Shown: positions 33,716 through 45,648, numbered from the stretch's first letter. The stretch: 64,000 nt of DNA from Proteromonas lacertae (GCA_002245135.1 NGBS01000879.1:62001-126000); one strand, 5' to 3'. The notes: generated from the letters alone by a model not told the origin. Made by a program: numbers and translations.

Positions 33716-34610
33716 ATGGATTTAAACTCGATAGTATTACTGATCTTCGCTATATTCAATAGCAACCTCTTCCAAATGAATTAAATATATTTCAAAACTA
33801 CCTATTGCTTTTATCAACCACACCAAATGATGTAATTTTTACACAGTCTATTTTACATTTCTTATATGGTTTAATAAATAACAAATTCCCAGTATAATAT
33901 AGTTTGGTTTAATATTAGAATCATCCATATTTACAATCTTTACTTCCTTTAATTAAGGAAGATTTCAACCCTCAATTTGTCAATCATTTACGTGAAAAAT
34001 ATGCAGAACTATACAGTCTTATGAATAATGATCCAACAAATGCCTACAATTATTCTATTCAAATCTTGTATATATATGAAATGTTACATGCTTTTGACAA
34101 AGATAGTGTTGTATATTATTATATAAATATATTAAATAGAATGATTTGAATGAATATACTACAGCAGCCTATAATATAGTAATAAGTAATTATCCTTCAT
34201 TTCAAATGAATTTAATATCAATACAATTACCATCACCATCAATAGTTGCAGGCAATAAAATGGAAATAGAAGAAGGAAATAAGTTACCAAGTGCAAATGA
34301 AGGTAATAAAATGCCTTATGAACAACAACAACAACAACAACAACCTATTAATCCAGTTGAAAATGTAATTCCAAACACTATTGAACCTCCACTACCATCT
34401 CAACAATATCAACAACCTAATCCTCCTGTTCAGAATATAATTCCAGATTCTGTTCAACCACCACCTGTTATTGCTTATCAATTTCAACAATCAATTAATC
34501 CTCCAATGCCTTCTAGTGAAGTAGAAAATGTTCCTGCTTATGTTGATAGTAATACAAAACAGATGAAAATATTGTTTAGACCAATTGAGGATTTTTCAGT
34601 ATTTGTTTAG
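33716..34610 (+). CDS. Unknown protein with helical N-terminus and Gln/Pro-rich C-terminus
   Basis: Four exons (introns of about 27-35 nt near 33734, 33893 and 34110) encode roughly 270 residues. The first 145 are helical and Leu-rich (FQNYLLLLSTTPNDV, HLREKYAELYSLMNNDP), perhaps a VHS- or CID-like repeat, but no family is clear. The second half is low complexity with seven Gln in a row and QP/NPP motifs, ending in KQMKILFRPIEDF. It is divergent from LIN9 and convergent with the second BTB gene. Confidence 0.6.
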
Positions 34611-34679
34611 AAATATGTTTTTTTATCTTTTTTTTTATTTTTAATCAAAATAAAACAAATACAACTTTAATAACATCTT

Positions 34680-36825
34680 TTAATTCTTACTTGAAAAAGA
34701 TAATAATTCAAGTGAAGCGTAATTTCCTCCTAATGCAGCATATGTATATAATGGCGAAGGTAAATCTTTGACAAGTAAAACTGGGGATGAATTATTATGA
34801 CTTATCAAAAATTCTCTTTTATTCATATCAACAATCACTTCATAAATTGAACCATCTCCATGATTATTGAAATTTGGATTTCAATTAACAACTCTTCCAA
34901 TATGACAATATTGAAGTAATATCTATGACTTTTACCATAAATGCTAAAATAATTACATGTTGTTGGATTGATTATAAATATAATCTACCAGAATATGTAT
35001 TATCAGTTGATAATCCTAACATCATAACTATTATACATCACTTCCATTTTTGATGAAATTTATATTTGATATGATAAACTCCACATTTCCATTTTTAAAT
35101 TTAAATAACAATGATGATACAACCATAAATTGTATTTGTTATTACTTTTCCATTATTTGATATTGATATTCCTTCATTTTTACTATATTTTGTGAATTTA
35201 AAATCAATAAATTCTATTGATATTTTGATTTTTTTCTCACTCAATTTGCTTCTACAGGTTATTTCATATTCTCTTTTTTTATGTTCTTTTTCTACTTTTC
35301 CATAAATCATTCCACACTCTTTATCAATCACTATTCCATCAGGTAAAGATGGATTTATTGAAAATTCACATTTATTTCCATCAAATGAAGGAATTATTGA
35401 AATATCTTCGTTTATTAAAAATGAATACTGTGATTGAGGATATGAAAATGATGTGATTTCTTTTATAATAATCCTATCCACTATTTCATCATCATTAACT
35501 GTATCTGATAAATTATTCTCATCTTCTTCACTTAAACCACTTTCTTTAATAAAATTCATTACTAATTCTAAGGTTTCTTCATTTAAACAATAACTGTGAT
35601 TTAAAACTCTATAAAGAACTTTCTTTCCACACAGATTGTCTATTGTATCAATATTTCTTGTATTATCAACGAATAAACATAAACATTTAATAATTCGATT
35701 ATTTTCATTTAAATTTAACAGTCTTTTTAATATTCTACTTTTAGTATCTTTTTCAACTATTATAATTTATAATATTAATTTCATATTATACTTTCATAAT
35801 CTATATTACTATCAATTATCATCAATAAACCAATTTCATTCAATTTCACTTCATCTTTATTTAATAATATAGAAATTGTTTCTCGAATATTATTGTGGTT
35901 TAATATTTCTATTTCTTCCAATTCTATTGTTGTTTTATCTTCATCAACATAGTATTTATATATTATATCTTTAACTTTATCATTCTCAATCTCATTTATA
36001 TTTATTGATATATATCTATTTTTTTCTATTTCATTGTATAAATTCAGTTCTTTTATTTCTGATATTGTTTCGTTTGATATTTCATTTATGTTAATCTTTT
36101 CAAAGTAAATATATCTCCTTATAAATTTTACAAATTCTTCTTTTAATTCATTTAATTCTTCTTCATTATTATTATGTTGTTTTGTCTGATTATTCCATTT
36201 TATTAGTTGAGTTAATAACCAATTATCATTTTTGATTATTAAATTCTGGCAACTTAAAATACACTCTATATCTTCAAGTTTTAGTTTGTATAATAACTTT
36301 TCATTTTCTAGTAGTTTATATCCATTCTTTTGGATATATTCTTCACTCACTTTTTTTACATCATTCAAATTATTACTGTCCATTTCATTCAATACACCAA
36401 ATAAGTCTATCATTATTGATTCATTTATGTGTTTCTTCAGGTAACTCTTACACTTCTCCAACAGAAATAGATCATTATAACACATACTAGAAGGAAAGAA
36501 TTCTACATACATTATATTCATTCATATCCATTGTTCCACCACTATAGTACTTCTCAATCTCTAGAAATGACTCAAGATCACAGTCTTCATATAATTCTAA
36601 TATACCACTGAATTGTTCATCTTCTATTAATTTCTTAAATGTTTTGTTAGCATGTATTAATATAGATTTTACACATAACACTTCTTCTCCTCTTATTTTT
36701 ACTTTCAGATCACCAAACCCTTCATTTACTAAATCTCTTCCCAAACTATTTACAATAAATAAATAAATAAATAGAATGTGTTTTTAATACCCCTTCAATC
36801 CAATTTCAGCATTAATTAATTTCAT
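34680..36825 (-). CDS. BTB-BACK-He_PIG protein (copy 2) with a damaged SPRY region
   Basis: This is the paralogue of the gene at 22619. It opens with MKLINAEIG, an intron of about 40 nt, then the BTB domain (GEEVLCVKSILIHANKTF) and BACK region. An intron near 35765-35799, absent from copy 1, precedes NNRIIKCLCLFVDN. The He_PIG unit is intact (FSINPSLPDGIVIDKECGMIYGKV). A +1 change at 36497 falls within a codon of an in-frame TAG: homology to copy 1 runs up to LSF before it and resumes with MCYND after it. The SPRY part (34880-35100) has several breaks but resumes in frame (YEVIVDMNKREFLISHNN). The SPRY domain may be dead in this copy. Confidence 0.7.
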
Positions 36826-36906
36826 CCCAATATTTTGTGAAAATATAGTCGTTTTCATTTTAAAATTTAAACTTCCTTTGTCAGTTTCTTCCTCATTTAA
36901 CTGATA

Positions 36907-39158
36907 ATGTCATTAGAAAAAGTACCAGTATTAAAATCATGTTTTAATAAACATAGACTGAAACAGATTTACCTCTTCCTCCTTCTTCTGAGACAAATTC
37001 AAAGGAAACTAGCTTAAAGAATGATAGTGTTGATTGTTCTAGTATAAATTGCATTTATTAATTTTGGAAATCTAATTTTAACATACATAGATTGTGATAC
37101 TACACACAATAGTAAAGCTGTTGCATTTGAAATAACATTTAATGATGCAACTAATACAGATGCAGCAACTATATCAAAAAAGCCAACACATGCGTTTAAT
37201 AGAGCAAAATCAACTCCAATGTATAAACAAAAACACCTTAATAATCTAATTATGAATAGAGTAAAGCATAAAAATGATATAAAAGACAAAAATTTAATAG
37301 TTTCAGAAGAAGAAATAGCATATCGAAAAGAACATGATATAAAAATCAATCAAAAAATATTCTGTGTAACTGACAGTTTTCCAGATATTGTAAAATATTT
37401 AACTGAAAGAGGTTGGTACAGAGAAACTGATTTTGAATGTCCATATATTGATTTCAAATTTACATTAAAAAAGAATATATTTTATAAAACTTTAAAAGAA
37501 TATCAAATGGTATGTTTATTTAAAGATGATGGTATAATCTGTAAGAAAGAATTCTTAATAAATACATTATCAAATTCAATATGGAATTGTTCAGTTGATT
37601 ATAATGAGTATATATATAATTTATTATTTTGATATATATATATAGTTTTTTCCCTCGTTGTTTTATACTAACAACAACCTCTGGAAGAGATGATTTTAAA
37701 TATTATTTTAATATCATTAAATGTATACAATATTGTCAACAATTAATCCATTTAAATAATATAACTGATAATAAACAATATTATGATGTTAATGTATGGA
37801 AATCATTACAATATTTATTATCAATTCATTTCCAAACAATGGATGATGAGCTATTAGATTCACCAAATGGTTATACAAATGTTATACCTAAAGAGGTATA
37901 TATTTCTTTATCAAAACAATTATTCATTGATAAAGAAACAGTTAAAGAAATAGAAATAGAAAAAGGAGAAAATGAAAATATTAAAATTGTTGAAAACAAT
38001 ATGATTAATGAAGCTCAAAATTATATAAATCAATTTATTGAATCTAATCAATATCAATATTCATTAAACTCAGATATCACGAATAATATATGGATAGTTA
38101 AACCAGCAGGTAAATCAAGAGGAAGAGGAATATCAGTTAGTAATAATTATGAAGAAATTGATAAAAAGACAAAAGGTAAAGATGAATGGATTGTTCAGAA
38201 GTATATTGAGAAACCTTTGATTATATTAAAGCATAAATTCGATATCAGAGTATGGGATATTAGTTACTGATTGGAATCCATTGACTGCTTATATATATGA
38301 TAATTGCTATTTAAGATTCTGCTCAGGTGAATATGATGATAAACATTTGGATGATATTTTCATGCATTTGTCTAATAACTGTATTCAGAAAGATAAAGTG
38401 AAAGATTTTGGAGGTTCTGACTTTGAAGGATTGATGTGGCATATCTCTAAATTCAAAGAATATGTTGGAAAAGAAACAGTATGTTTTATGAGACATCAAA
38501 TTGTGATCTAATCAGTTAGCCCGTCTAGCTCAGTCGGTAGAGCGCTAGGCTCTTAACCTAGTGGTCGGGGGTTCGAGCCCCCCGGTGGGCGATATTTTTT
38601 CTATTTTTTTCTACATTTATCTAATCGCTGTATTTTATTATTTTTTCAATAGGGAGATGTAGATTACTATGACAAGAACATTTGGCCTCAAATAAGAGAG
38701 AATGCCAAAAGAACTTTGAAATCTTGTCAAGGTATTATAGACGAAAGAAAAATGACATTTGAAATGTTTGGATTTGATTTTATGGTTGATGAAAGGTATT
38801 ATATTTTACATTTTTATTACATGTTAGCTATCATGTTTGGTTAATTGAAGTAAATAGTAGTCCAGATGTTACTTACAGCACTCCAGTAACAGAAAAATTA
38901 GTAAAAGAAGCACTACCAACATTAATGAATATTGTACTCTACTCTCCTGATCAGAAAGTCAAAATCAATTCTTATCATCGTAAAATAGGGAAAGAAGAAA
39001 TACATGAAGAATCTCAAAAGACATTAACACCAGAAGATTACGGATATTGGTCTTCTCTAGTAAAAGATCCTTCTTTACCACCTCAATTCTTATCAGCAAC
39101 TGTGGATTTGATGCTTAAAGGAGATGAGATTAAAATAAATGAACCAGAATCGACATAA
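36907..39158 (+). CDS. Tubulin glycylase/ligase of the TTLL3/8 type
   Basis: The start at 36907 (MSLEK) is followed by a 35-nt intron. The N-terminal region carries CVTDSFPDIVKYLTERGW, typical of TTLL3. ATP-grasp landmarks follow: NIWIVKPAGKSRGRGI, EWIVQKYIEKPLI, KFDIRVW, TDWNPLTAYIYDNCYLRF, HLSNNC, and the Mg-binding EVNSSPD in the last exons. TTLL3/8 enzymes add glycine to tubulin in ciliary axonemes. At about 38258 one surplus G (TATGGGATATT) shifts the frame; dropping it would give the conserved ILVTDW. The 174-nt intron 38479-38652 contains a tRNA-Lys gene. It is convergent with HPRT and divergent from the second BTB gene (81 bp). Confidence 0.85.
38479..38652 (+). other. 174-nt intron hosting a tRNA gene
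   Basis: The donor GTATGT at 38479 and acceptor CAATAG at 38652 join GKET to GDVDYYDKNIWPQ in frame in the TTLL gene. It is four to six times longer than the other introns here. About 40 nt of intron precede the tRNA and 61 nt follow. Confidence 0.85.
38519..38591 (+). tRNA. tRNA-Lys (anticodon CUU), nested in a TTLL intron
   Basis: A 73-nt cloverleaf on the same strand as its host gene. The acceptor stem GCCCGTC/GGTGGGC pairs with one G-T. The D arm contains TAGCTCAGTCGGTAGAGC (A box). The anticodon arm CTAGG-CTCTTAA-CCTAG presents CTT for lysine AAG. The T arm is GGGGG-TTCGAGC-CCCCC (B box). Its GC content contrasts sharply with the flanks. A poly-T stretch right after (38594-38599) can act as the Pol III terminator. 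Confidence 0.95.
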
Positions 39159-39222
39159 TCATAAAAAACTATATATAAGTTATCAATGTCATTAACATTT
39201 TTATTTTTTGAAAAATGAAATT

Positions 39223-40056
39223 TTACTCTGCGAATTTTTCTTTGGCAGTGTCACTAATAACACATACCATTTCTAAGTCTCTATAATGATTGTTATAATC
39301 AAGATTATATCCAATCTATTAAAAATATGGAAATTACAATAATTCATACCAAAAACTCATTAGGAACTGAAAATCCCACAAAATTTGGTCTTAAATTGTA
39401 TTCTGGTGATTTAGTTACTCTTTTATCAAACAGAACAGCCAACTATTAACAATATTAACAAAATCTATACAGCAACAGTTTTTGGTTCATATTTCTTTAA
39501 ATATGGAATGAATTTTGACATTGTTAATCCTGAATCAATCATATCTTCAACAATTAACACATTTTCTCCTCTTATTTTTTCAATTCCAAAACCTGTAATA
39601 TTAACTACAGAATGTTATTAAGTATGACTATAATACCTTCTCCTGTACTTGATGTACCAGAATAACTACTACATTTGCAACATGTGAATCTTACTTCTCC
39701 AAAAGGAAATTCAGAACATATCGTATAATCTATCATATACTTGTATAATGAGCTGAAAAAACGTTGAGCACCCTATGTAATTCAAAAATAATTATTTTCA
39801 TTCATACATTCAACATGCATAACAAATGAACTGGTTTTTCTTTGTAATAATTTCGTATATCGGCTGCAAGTTTTTGAACTCTATCTTCAATCATACCCCT
39901 AGGAATTAAAACTTTCTCTATATCATTTTTATAGATTTTTTGCACACAGAATTTATCTAATTCAAATCCTTGTTCATCTGGTATAAAGAGAGGAGCTTCA
40001 TAATGAGCAGATGGGTCAAAACCCTCTTCAGATGATTCAGATGAGGTGTTATTCAT
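39223..40056 (-). CDS. HPRT: Hypoxanthine-guanine phosphoribosyltransferase
   Basis: Multi-exon gene of about 225 residues. The N-terminal extension is Ser/Glu-rich. The body carries [18 protein letters not shown], then after a 36-nt intron GAQRFF. The PRPP-binding motif reads [13 protein letters not shown] (EDIIDTG in most homologues). C-terminal [16 protein letters not shown] and [21 protein letters not shown] match the HPRT purine pocket and C-terminus. It salvages hypoxanthine and guanine with PRPP, which matters most in organisms that cannot make purines. A TCAAGCC box lies 35 nt upstream of the ATG. It ends 64 bp from the TTLL stop. Confidence 0.9.
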
Positions 40057-40090
40057 TTTTAGAAACGATTATATTTTTAAAAAAATACTT

Positions 40091-40097
40091 GGCTTGA
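40091..40097 (-). promoter_or_regulatory. TCAAGCC box upstream of HPRT
   Basis: Sense-orientation TCAAGCC, 35 nt before the HPRT start codon at 40056. It is the same heptamer as upstream of the RGS receptor, Rab and the first TLC gene. The function is inferred from recurrence only. Confidence 0.3.
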
Positions 40098-40170
40098 GTT
40101 TTTTTTAATCTCACAAAAACACAATTTATACGATCAATCAACGTAAAAAACACTTAATATTATAAATGTC

Positions 40171-41268
40171 TTATAATTCTAAAGCAAGGTCACCAGGTTT
40201 TATCCATTTTTTATATCTCATAAACTCACTTATTCCTAAAGAAACGACAGCAGGGATTACAAAGAATAAAAACACTATACCTAACCAAATAACAGCTTTA
40301 TTTACACCTTTATCAACAGATTCAGTGTAAGTAGAAATTACTCCAACTAGACCAGCTGTACCCATTCCACTTCCTGCATAATCGCATTGTAACTTCATAG
40401 CAGATGAAGAAATTGGTCCTACAATGATACTAGCAACAACAGGTGGAATCAAAAGAATTGGTTTCTGTAATACGTTAGGAATTTGTAACATACTTGTACC
40501 TAAACCTTGCGATATTAATCCACTCCACTTGTTTTCTCTAAAACTCATTACAGCAAATCCAACCATTTGAGCTGCACCACCTACAGCACCAGCTGCTCCA
40601 GCAATACCATCCATTTTTAATGCTACACAAATAGCAGCTGAACTAGTGGGAAGAGTTAATAACAATCCTGTAACTACACTAACTAAAATACCCATTATAA
40701 AAGGTTGTAATTCTGTTAACTTCTTGATTCCATCACCAATAGCATCCATTAAACCAATTACTGTTGGACAGATTGTAAAAACAACCAATATACCAGTTAA
40801 AATTGTGAAGAATGGTAATACAATAATGTCAAGTTTTGTTTCTGTCTTTCAAAATGATTCCTACTTCACAAGCTATAATAGCTGCAAAAAATGAACCGAT
40901 TGGATCACCAGGTCCAGTTCTTGGTTAAAATGACATCATTCATAAAATTATTAGCTTGTGCACCACAAGTATCCAGCTACTATACAAGAGAACATTACTA
41001 ATCTATCAGCTTTTAAAGCAAAAGCTATTCCAGCACCAATACCGCACCCAGTTAACATTGATGCTACACTACCTGCAAGCATAAACACTTGGCCTGTTGC
41101 ATAATCCTCACCAAATAATTTTCCTATCTGTTTGATGATTGTTCCGATTATCAATGTTGAAAATAATCCTAATGCCATACCACTAAAAGCGACGATAAAC
41201 CATCTCTTAAGCCAACGAACAAACCATTGCCACAAATAACTTAGAGCTTTACGATATTTTTCATCCAT
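40171..41268 (-). CDS. Bacterial-type multi-TM protein of the PTS_EIIC_2 family
   Basis: About 345 residues and roughly ten TM helices. The N-terminal GMALGLFSTLIIGTIIKQIG, PGDPIGSFFAA, TKLDIIVLP, PTSSAAICVALKMDGIAGAAG and the SAMKLQCDYAGSGMGTAGLVG block match bacterial PTS_EIIC_2-type proteins, common in Firmicutes. PTS phosphotransfer partners are absent from eukaryotes, so the transport mode is unknown. A 47-nt intron (40920-40966, GTGGTG...CAAG) restores the frame and suggests a resident, once bacterial gene. One +1 change near 40852 (surplus G before TETKLDIIV) remains. Its start is 32 bp from the divergent WDR59 start. Confidence 0.75.
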
Positions 41269-41300
41269 CAAAACTTACGAAATTTCTATAATTTTCTTGG

Positions 41301-43762
41301 ATGGATTACAAACAAGTTTGCCAGAAGGTTTATCTCGATTTCTTAGCAAGTGATGTATTAAATATCATAATATTAATTTAGTTAACTATATTAGCTGAAT
41401 ATAAGTTACTTTTTGCTGGGAATAATGGAATATATTACTATGATGATGAAATTATCTCTTTTACAAGACTAAATTATGATTTTTCACAACCATTAGAGCA
41501 TATTAAAAGATTTAATGAAGGAGTTGAAACAGATGATGTGTCATTTCTCACTTTCGGTGATCACAACATAACTGTCTGGACTTTAAATACAAAGACATTA
41601 GATATTCAAATATCAACTTCAAAATATGTAGAAAATGAAATTTTATATGGTATTAGTATTTTTTTATATAATTAGTTGATTGGTGTGATGTTTCTTCAGG
41701 TGTAACATCTTTTTTCTATTTAACCAATAATATACTTGGCATAGTAGGTGAGAAAGACACTGTTGAATATGCTATAGATTTTTATGAAGATAAATATACA
41801 GTAATAGATGCATTTCATTCTAACGATTGTTATTTTATTGGCTTAACTAACCAAGCCTGTAATGTTTGACACTAAAACATGTAGAACATATAATCTAATA
41901 GAAGAAATTAACAGTAGAGATTCAATAACATCTTTTTTACTTTATAATGATAAATACATAATTATCTCAACAGAGAGGAGTATATATTATAATAAAATCG
42001 ATTATGAAGGAAATATACAATATAATACATATAAAATAAATGAAGGAAGAAATCATAAGATCCTTCAGGCGTCATTATTAAATGATTATTATGTTATAAG
42101 ATTTAGGAATAAAATAATAATTTACACTTTAGATGATTCTGATTTTAATAGTTTATTTAGTTATAATAATCCAACTATATATGATATTGATATAAATATC
42201 ACTGGATTTGGATTATATTGTGATTCATTAATCAATAAACTACATATTTGGTGCATTGGAGATAAAAACATTGTTTATCATATAACTGATTTTGAATTGA
42301 CTAGAAATTGGTCTTTGAATAAACAAGAAACTCAAATCAAACCAGCTACTTCATTTGGCAGTATAATAATAATAATAAATAAATAAATTATTTAAATAAT
42401 AGAATTACAGACTGAATCTGTATTGGTAAGAGCATTTAAAGAAATGATTCAAAATGAATATAAAACTCTGCAGATAGATGCTGATTCAATTGAAAACATC
42501 AAAATAAAATTTGATGAGAATAAATATAATGTAATACATATCGTAGTTCAATATAAATTTGAAATAATATTAACATTTAGAATGTGTATACCATTTTGTG
42601 AAGTTAAATTTAAATCATTAAGTGTGAATGATACATATGAATATCAGAATTTAATATCACAATACATTTATAATAAACAATTTGGAGCAGATATTGCTAC
42701 TGGTTTATTAAATCATATCCTTGTATATATATATATATATATTATTGAAAATATTTATAAATCAATAGAAAGTAATTAAGAGAAGAGATCATCAAACATC
42801 TGATGAAGAATTACAAAAGAAAAGTTTACGTTCTCATCAATCAGTTACATCAATAGTGAGGTTTAACGTTCATGGTGAATTGATTGTTGCTTTTACATAC
42901 AAAAAGAGTGTGAAATTATATCATCGAACAAATAATGAGATAGATGTTGATTTATTAAAGAATTATCACTTACCAAAACCAATAGATGATGATGATGATG
43001 AAGAAGAAGAAAGTGAAGGAAAAGAGTTGGAAAATGGTGCGAAAGAAAATGATAATCAATTATCAGATATATTGGAGACAAATATCGAAATAGCAAAATC
43101 AAATCCTTTGTTTATGGAACGTCATTTATCATTTTGGAATATGTTTCATCATTCATTTTCATTGCTATTAAACAATGATAATAATCATAGTCAATCTTTG
43201 TCACTATTCAGATCTCATCCATTTGGTAAGAGATTAATTAATAAAATATACTATAATAATAGATTAAAAAGTATATATATATATATAATTATTAATTATT
43301 ATATAATAGATAATATTCAGTTACTTGGTGTTATGAGTATATTTATGAAATGTTTATCTAAGAAATATCAAATAGTGAATGATGTGAATGAAAATTCTAT
43401 TAATTTTGATGGTTATATTTATGAATATTCTCAAGTATATATATATGTGATATTGTCTTATCGTGAATAGCTTTTGCATTTATACGATTACCATTATGAA
43501 GCTGTATTAATCAGTCAATATTTGTCGAATTATATTGATAGAGATAGAATAAAACAACCAGTATCTACTATATATATATATATATTCATATAATTTATTA
43601 TTTTGATAGAAATTGATATGCTTCTATTGTAGGTGTATTGTGAAAGGATTAAGTTTCGTTTGTCCCAAGTGTTTTCACGGTGGTCATTTGGAACACATGA
43701 GTAAATGGTTTAAATCAAATCATCACTGCCCTCTTTGCGAATGTCAATGTCAAACAAATTAA
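41301..43762 (+). CDS. WDR59: WDR59-like GATOR2/SEA complex subunit
   Basis: Order of parts: weak WD40 blades (GNNGIYYYDDE, FGDHNITVWTLNTKTLDI, HIWCIGD), an RWD domain (LVRAFKEMIQNEYKTLQID...IHIVVQYKFEIILTFRM), an acidic linker (DDDDDEEEE) and a C-terminal zinc module CFYCRC...FVCPKCFHGGHLEHMSKWF...CPLCECQC. The HGGH RING variant is specific to WDR59 and its relatives. GATOR2 relays amino-acid status to TORC1 at the lysosome or vacuole. Introns include the shortest clear one here (41656-41675, 20 nt). A +1 frame change occurs near 41860 with no intron. Confidence 0.85.
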
Positions 43763-43876
43763 AATTATAAAAATTTGTTCGTTTTGTAACTGAAATAATC
43801 AGCTGACTATTTTAGAATCTTTTTTAGATCTCTTTAATTTCACTCTATTTATCTTATTTTTTTAATTGTTAATATA

Positions 43877-44694
43877 ATGCCAATTGCTTGTCGTAAGAAT
43901 TCCCTCGATGAATCGTTATTTAAGTTCAGTGTGCCATCAACACTTGAATCAGTGAGAGTTAGAGCCGTATCGGATACTATCCAAAAGCAGATGCTGGATA
44001 ATGTATAAATAAGTGTATTTTTATTAATAGGGAATACACTCACTCCAAATTACTTCAACAACTAACGCCAATGAAATATCTATTATTGCTGACCAGGATA
44101 TTGAGGATATTATCTGTATTCATAGAGGATATTATCTAATCTATAGTCTTAAATGCAAGTGATGTTGTTGTACATTGGTTCTGTGATAATTTTACTCACT
44201 TCAACAACCTCAATTCTATTCAATTCCATCGTTTATCAAGGAATGCTTCAGCAGAATTCATGGAGACAGTCTGTAAAGCTGAAAGAAAAGAAGTATGGAA
44301 TTTGAAGTATCTGGACATATCAGATAATGAAATCACTGATGATCAATTCTCCTGTTTATTAGAATGTATTAAAAGTGGAAAGTTAAACACTTTAGAGACA
44401 TTTTATATTCATTCAAACGAATTAACAGGAGCAACATTATCTCCATTATGTGCATACATTACAGCAGGTAATATTCCAAAGTTAAGTGAGTTTGCTTTCT
44501 ATGCTAACCCAATGACAAAAGAAGATTTTGAGTTTATTATGAAAAGCTTCAAATCTGGTAATTGTCCGAATGTTCCATATATGAAGGTTGTTTATGAAGC
44601 TTCTAAATTCATAAATATCAGAAGATGGTGTAGAGATAGATTAAAATCTATTTCTCATTTAGATTTAACAACAGTATCTACGCCACAAGAATAG
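43877..44694 (+). CDS. Leucine-rich repeat protein (RNase-inhibitor type)
   Basis: About 250 residues in three exons. After a non-repetitive N-terminal part (MPIACRKNSLDESLFKF), LRRs appear: NLKYLDISDNEITDDQFSCLLECI and LETFYIHSNELTGATLSPLCAYI, the 28-residue type with an LxLxxNxIxD core. Introns of 28 nt and 31 nt (near 43998 and 44120) restore the frame. No catalytic motif is seen. It is probably an adaptor. The partner is unknown. Confidence 0.65.
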
Positions 44695-44887
44695 TTAAAG
44701 TCATTGTGTGTGTGTGTTATGTTTAATCTATGTTGATAAGAGGTAGTTGTGTGTGTATATATCATGTTTATAGCTATTATTATTATAATTACTTTGTTAC
44801 TATTTCTTTTGTTTTGTTAAAATCAAAATAACAACATCTCATATATATATATAATAGAATAAAAATAATACACACTTTTTTTCTAAT

Positions 44888-45648
44888 TTAACAACATTTA
44901 CTTTTTTTACCATTATCTTCATGTTGATCTGTAACATTAGTAGTAGTGATATCTACTAATTTGGTATCTTTATTTGGTATATTTCCTATACGAATGCCTG
45001 GAACAAAATTAATATCTTGAGATCCATAAACATTAGTTTCAATGTTATGCAAAACACCTTCACATGCTTTTGTAAACACTTCAGTTACATTTGCTCCTGT
45101 TTTAGCACTACATTCCATATATAGAAATCCATTAGATGCTGCAAAAGAGGAGGCTTCTTCGTAAGATATGACTCTTCTATGATTTAAATCTGATTTGTTT
45201 CCAACCAATATTATTACCAAATGTTCATCAGCAAGATCTTTTAACTCTGTTAACCATGATACTAGTTTCAAAAAACTCTCTCGTCTATTGATTTATGATG
45301 ATAATGAAGAATATACCTTGTCAAATCGAACACTAGTAGTGCAGCACAAGCTTTTCGATAGTATGATCTTAATATGGATCTAAATGATTCAGTACCAGCC
45401 TAGTCAGATTAAATAAGCACAAATACAGAATCCCAAATCATAGTTTTGATCATTTTGCCATTTATATCAACAGTTCTTGTTCCAAAATCTACACCAATTG
45501 TAATAGAGTAGTTTTCTTGGAATTTATTCTCAGTAAACTGTAATAAGAGACAGGTTTTGCCCACACCTACGATAATTATTGTAACAATATTATATATACT
45601 AGCTTCACCGACTACAATAAAATTAAAAGAATAATCAAACTGAGTCAT
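44888..45648 (-). CDS. Rab GTPase of the Rab2/4/14 group, switch II Gln replaced
   Basis: G1 reads GEASVGKT across a 34-nt intron, the effector region is YSITIGVDFGTRTV, G3 is WDSAGTE across another intron, G4 is NKSD, G5 is ECSAKT, and the C-terminus is KSKCC for double prenylation. ESFRSILRSYYRKACAALLVFD places it with Rab2/4/14, acting in ER-Golgi or endosomal traffic. The catalytic Gln of the DTAGQ motif is Thr here, so intrinsic hydrolysis should be slow. TCAAGCC lies 44 nt upstream. It shares an 83-bp bidirectional promoter with the CTC1-like gene. Confidence 0.88.

Noticed and set aside
40920-40966. Two separate +1 breaks in the PTS-like gene
   Set aside because: A single 47-nt GT-AG intron explains both and joins AGYL to TGPGDPIG.
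16090-41870. A Euplotes-like code in which every internal stop causes a +1 shift
   Set aside because: In TTLL and the PTS-like gene the conserved residues show that the shift lies before the stop. The preceding codons vary, and TGA does not appear to encode Cys.
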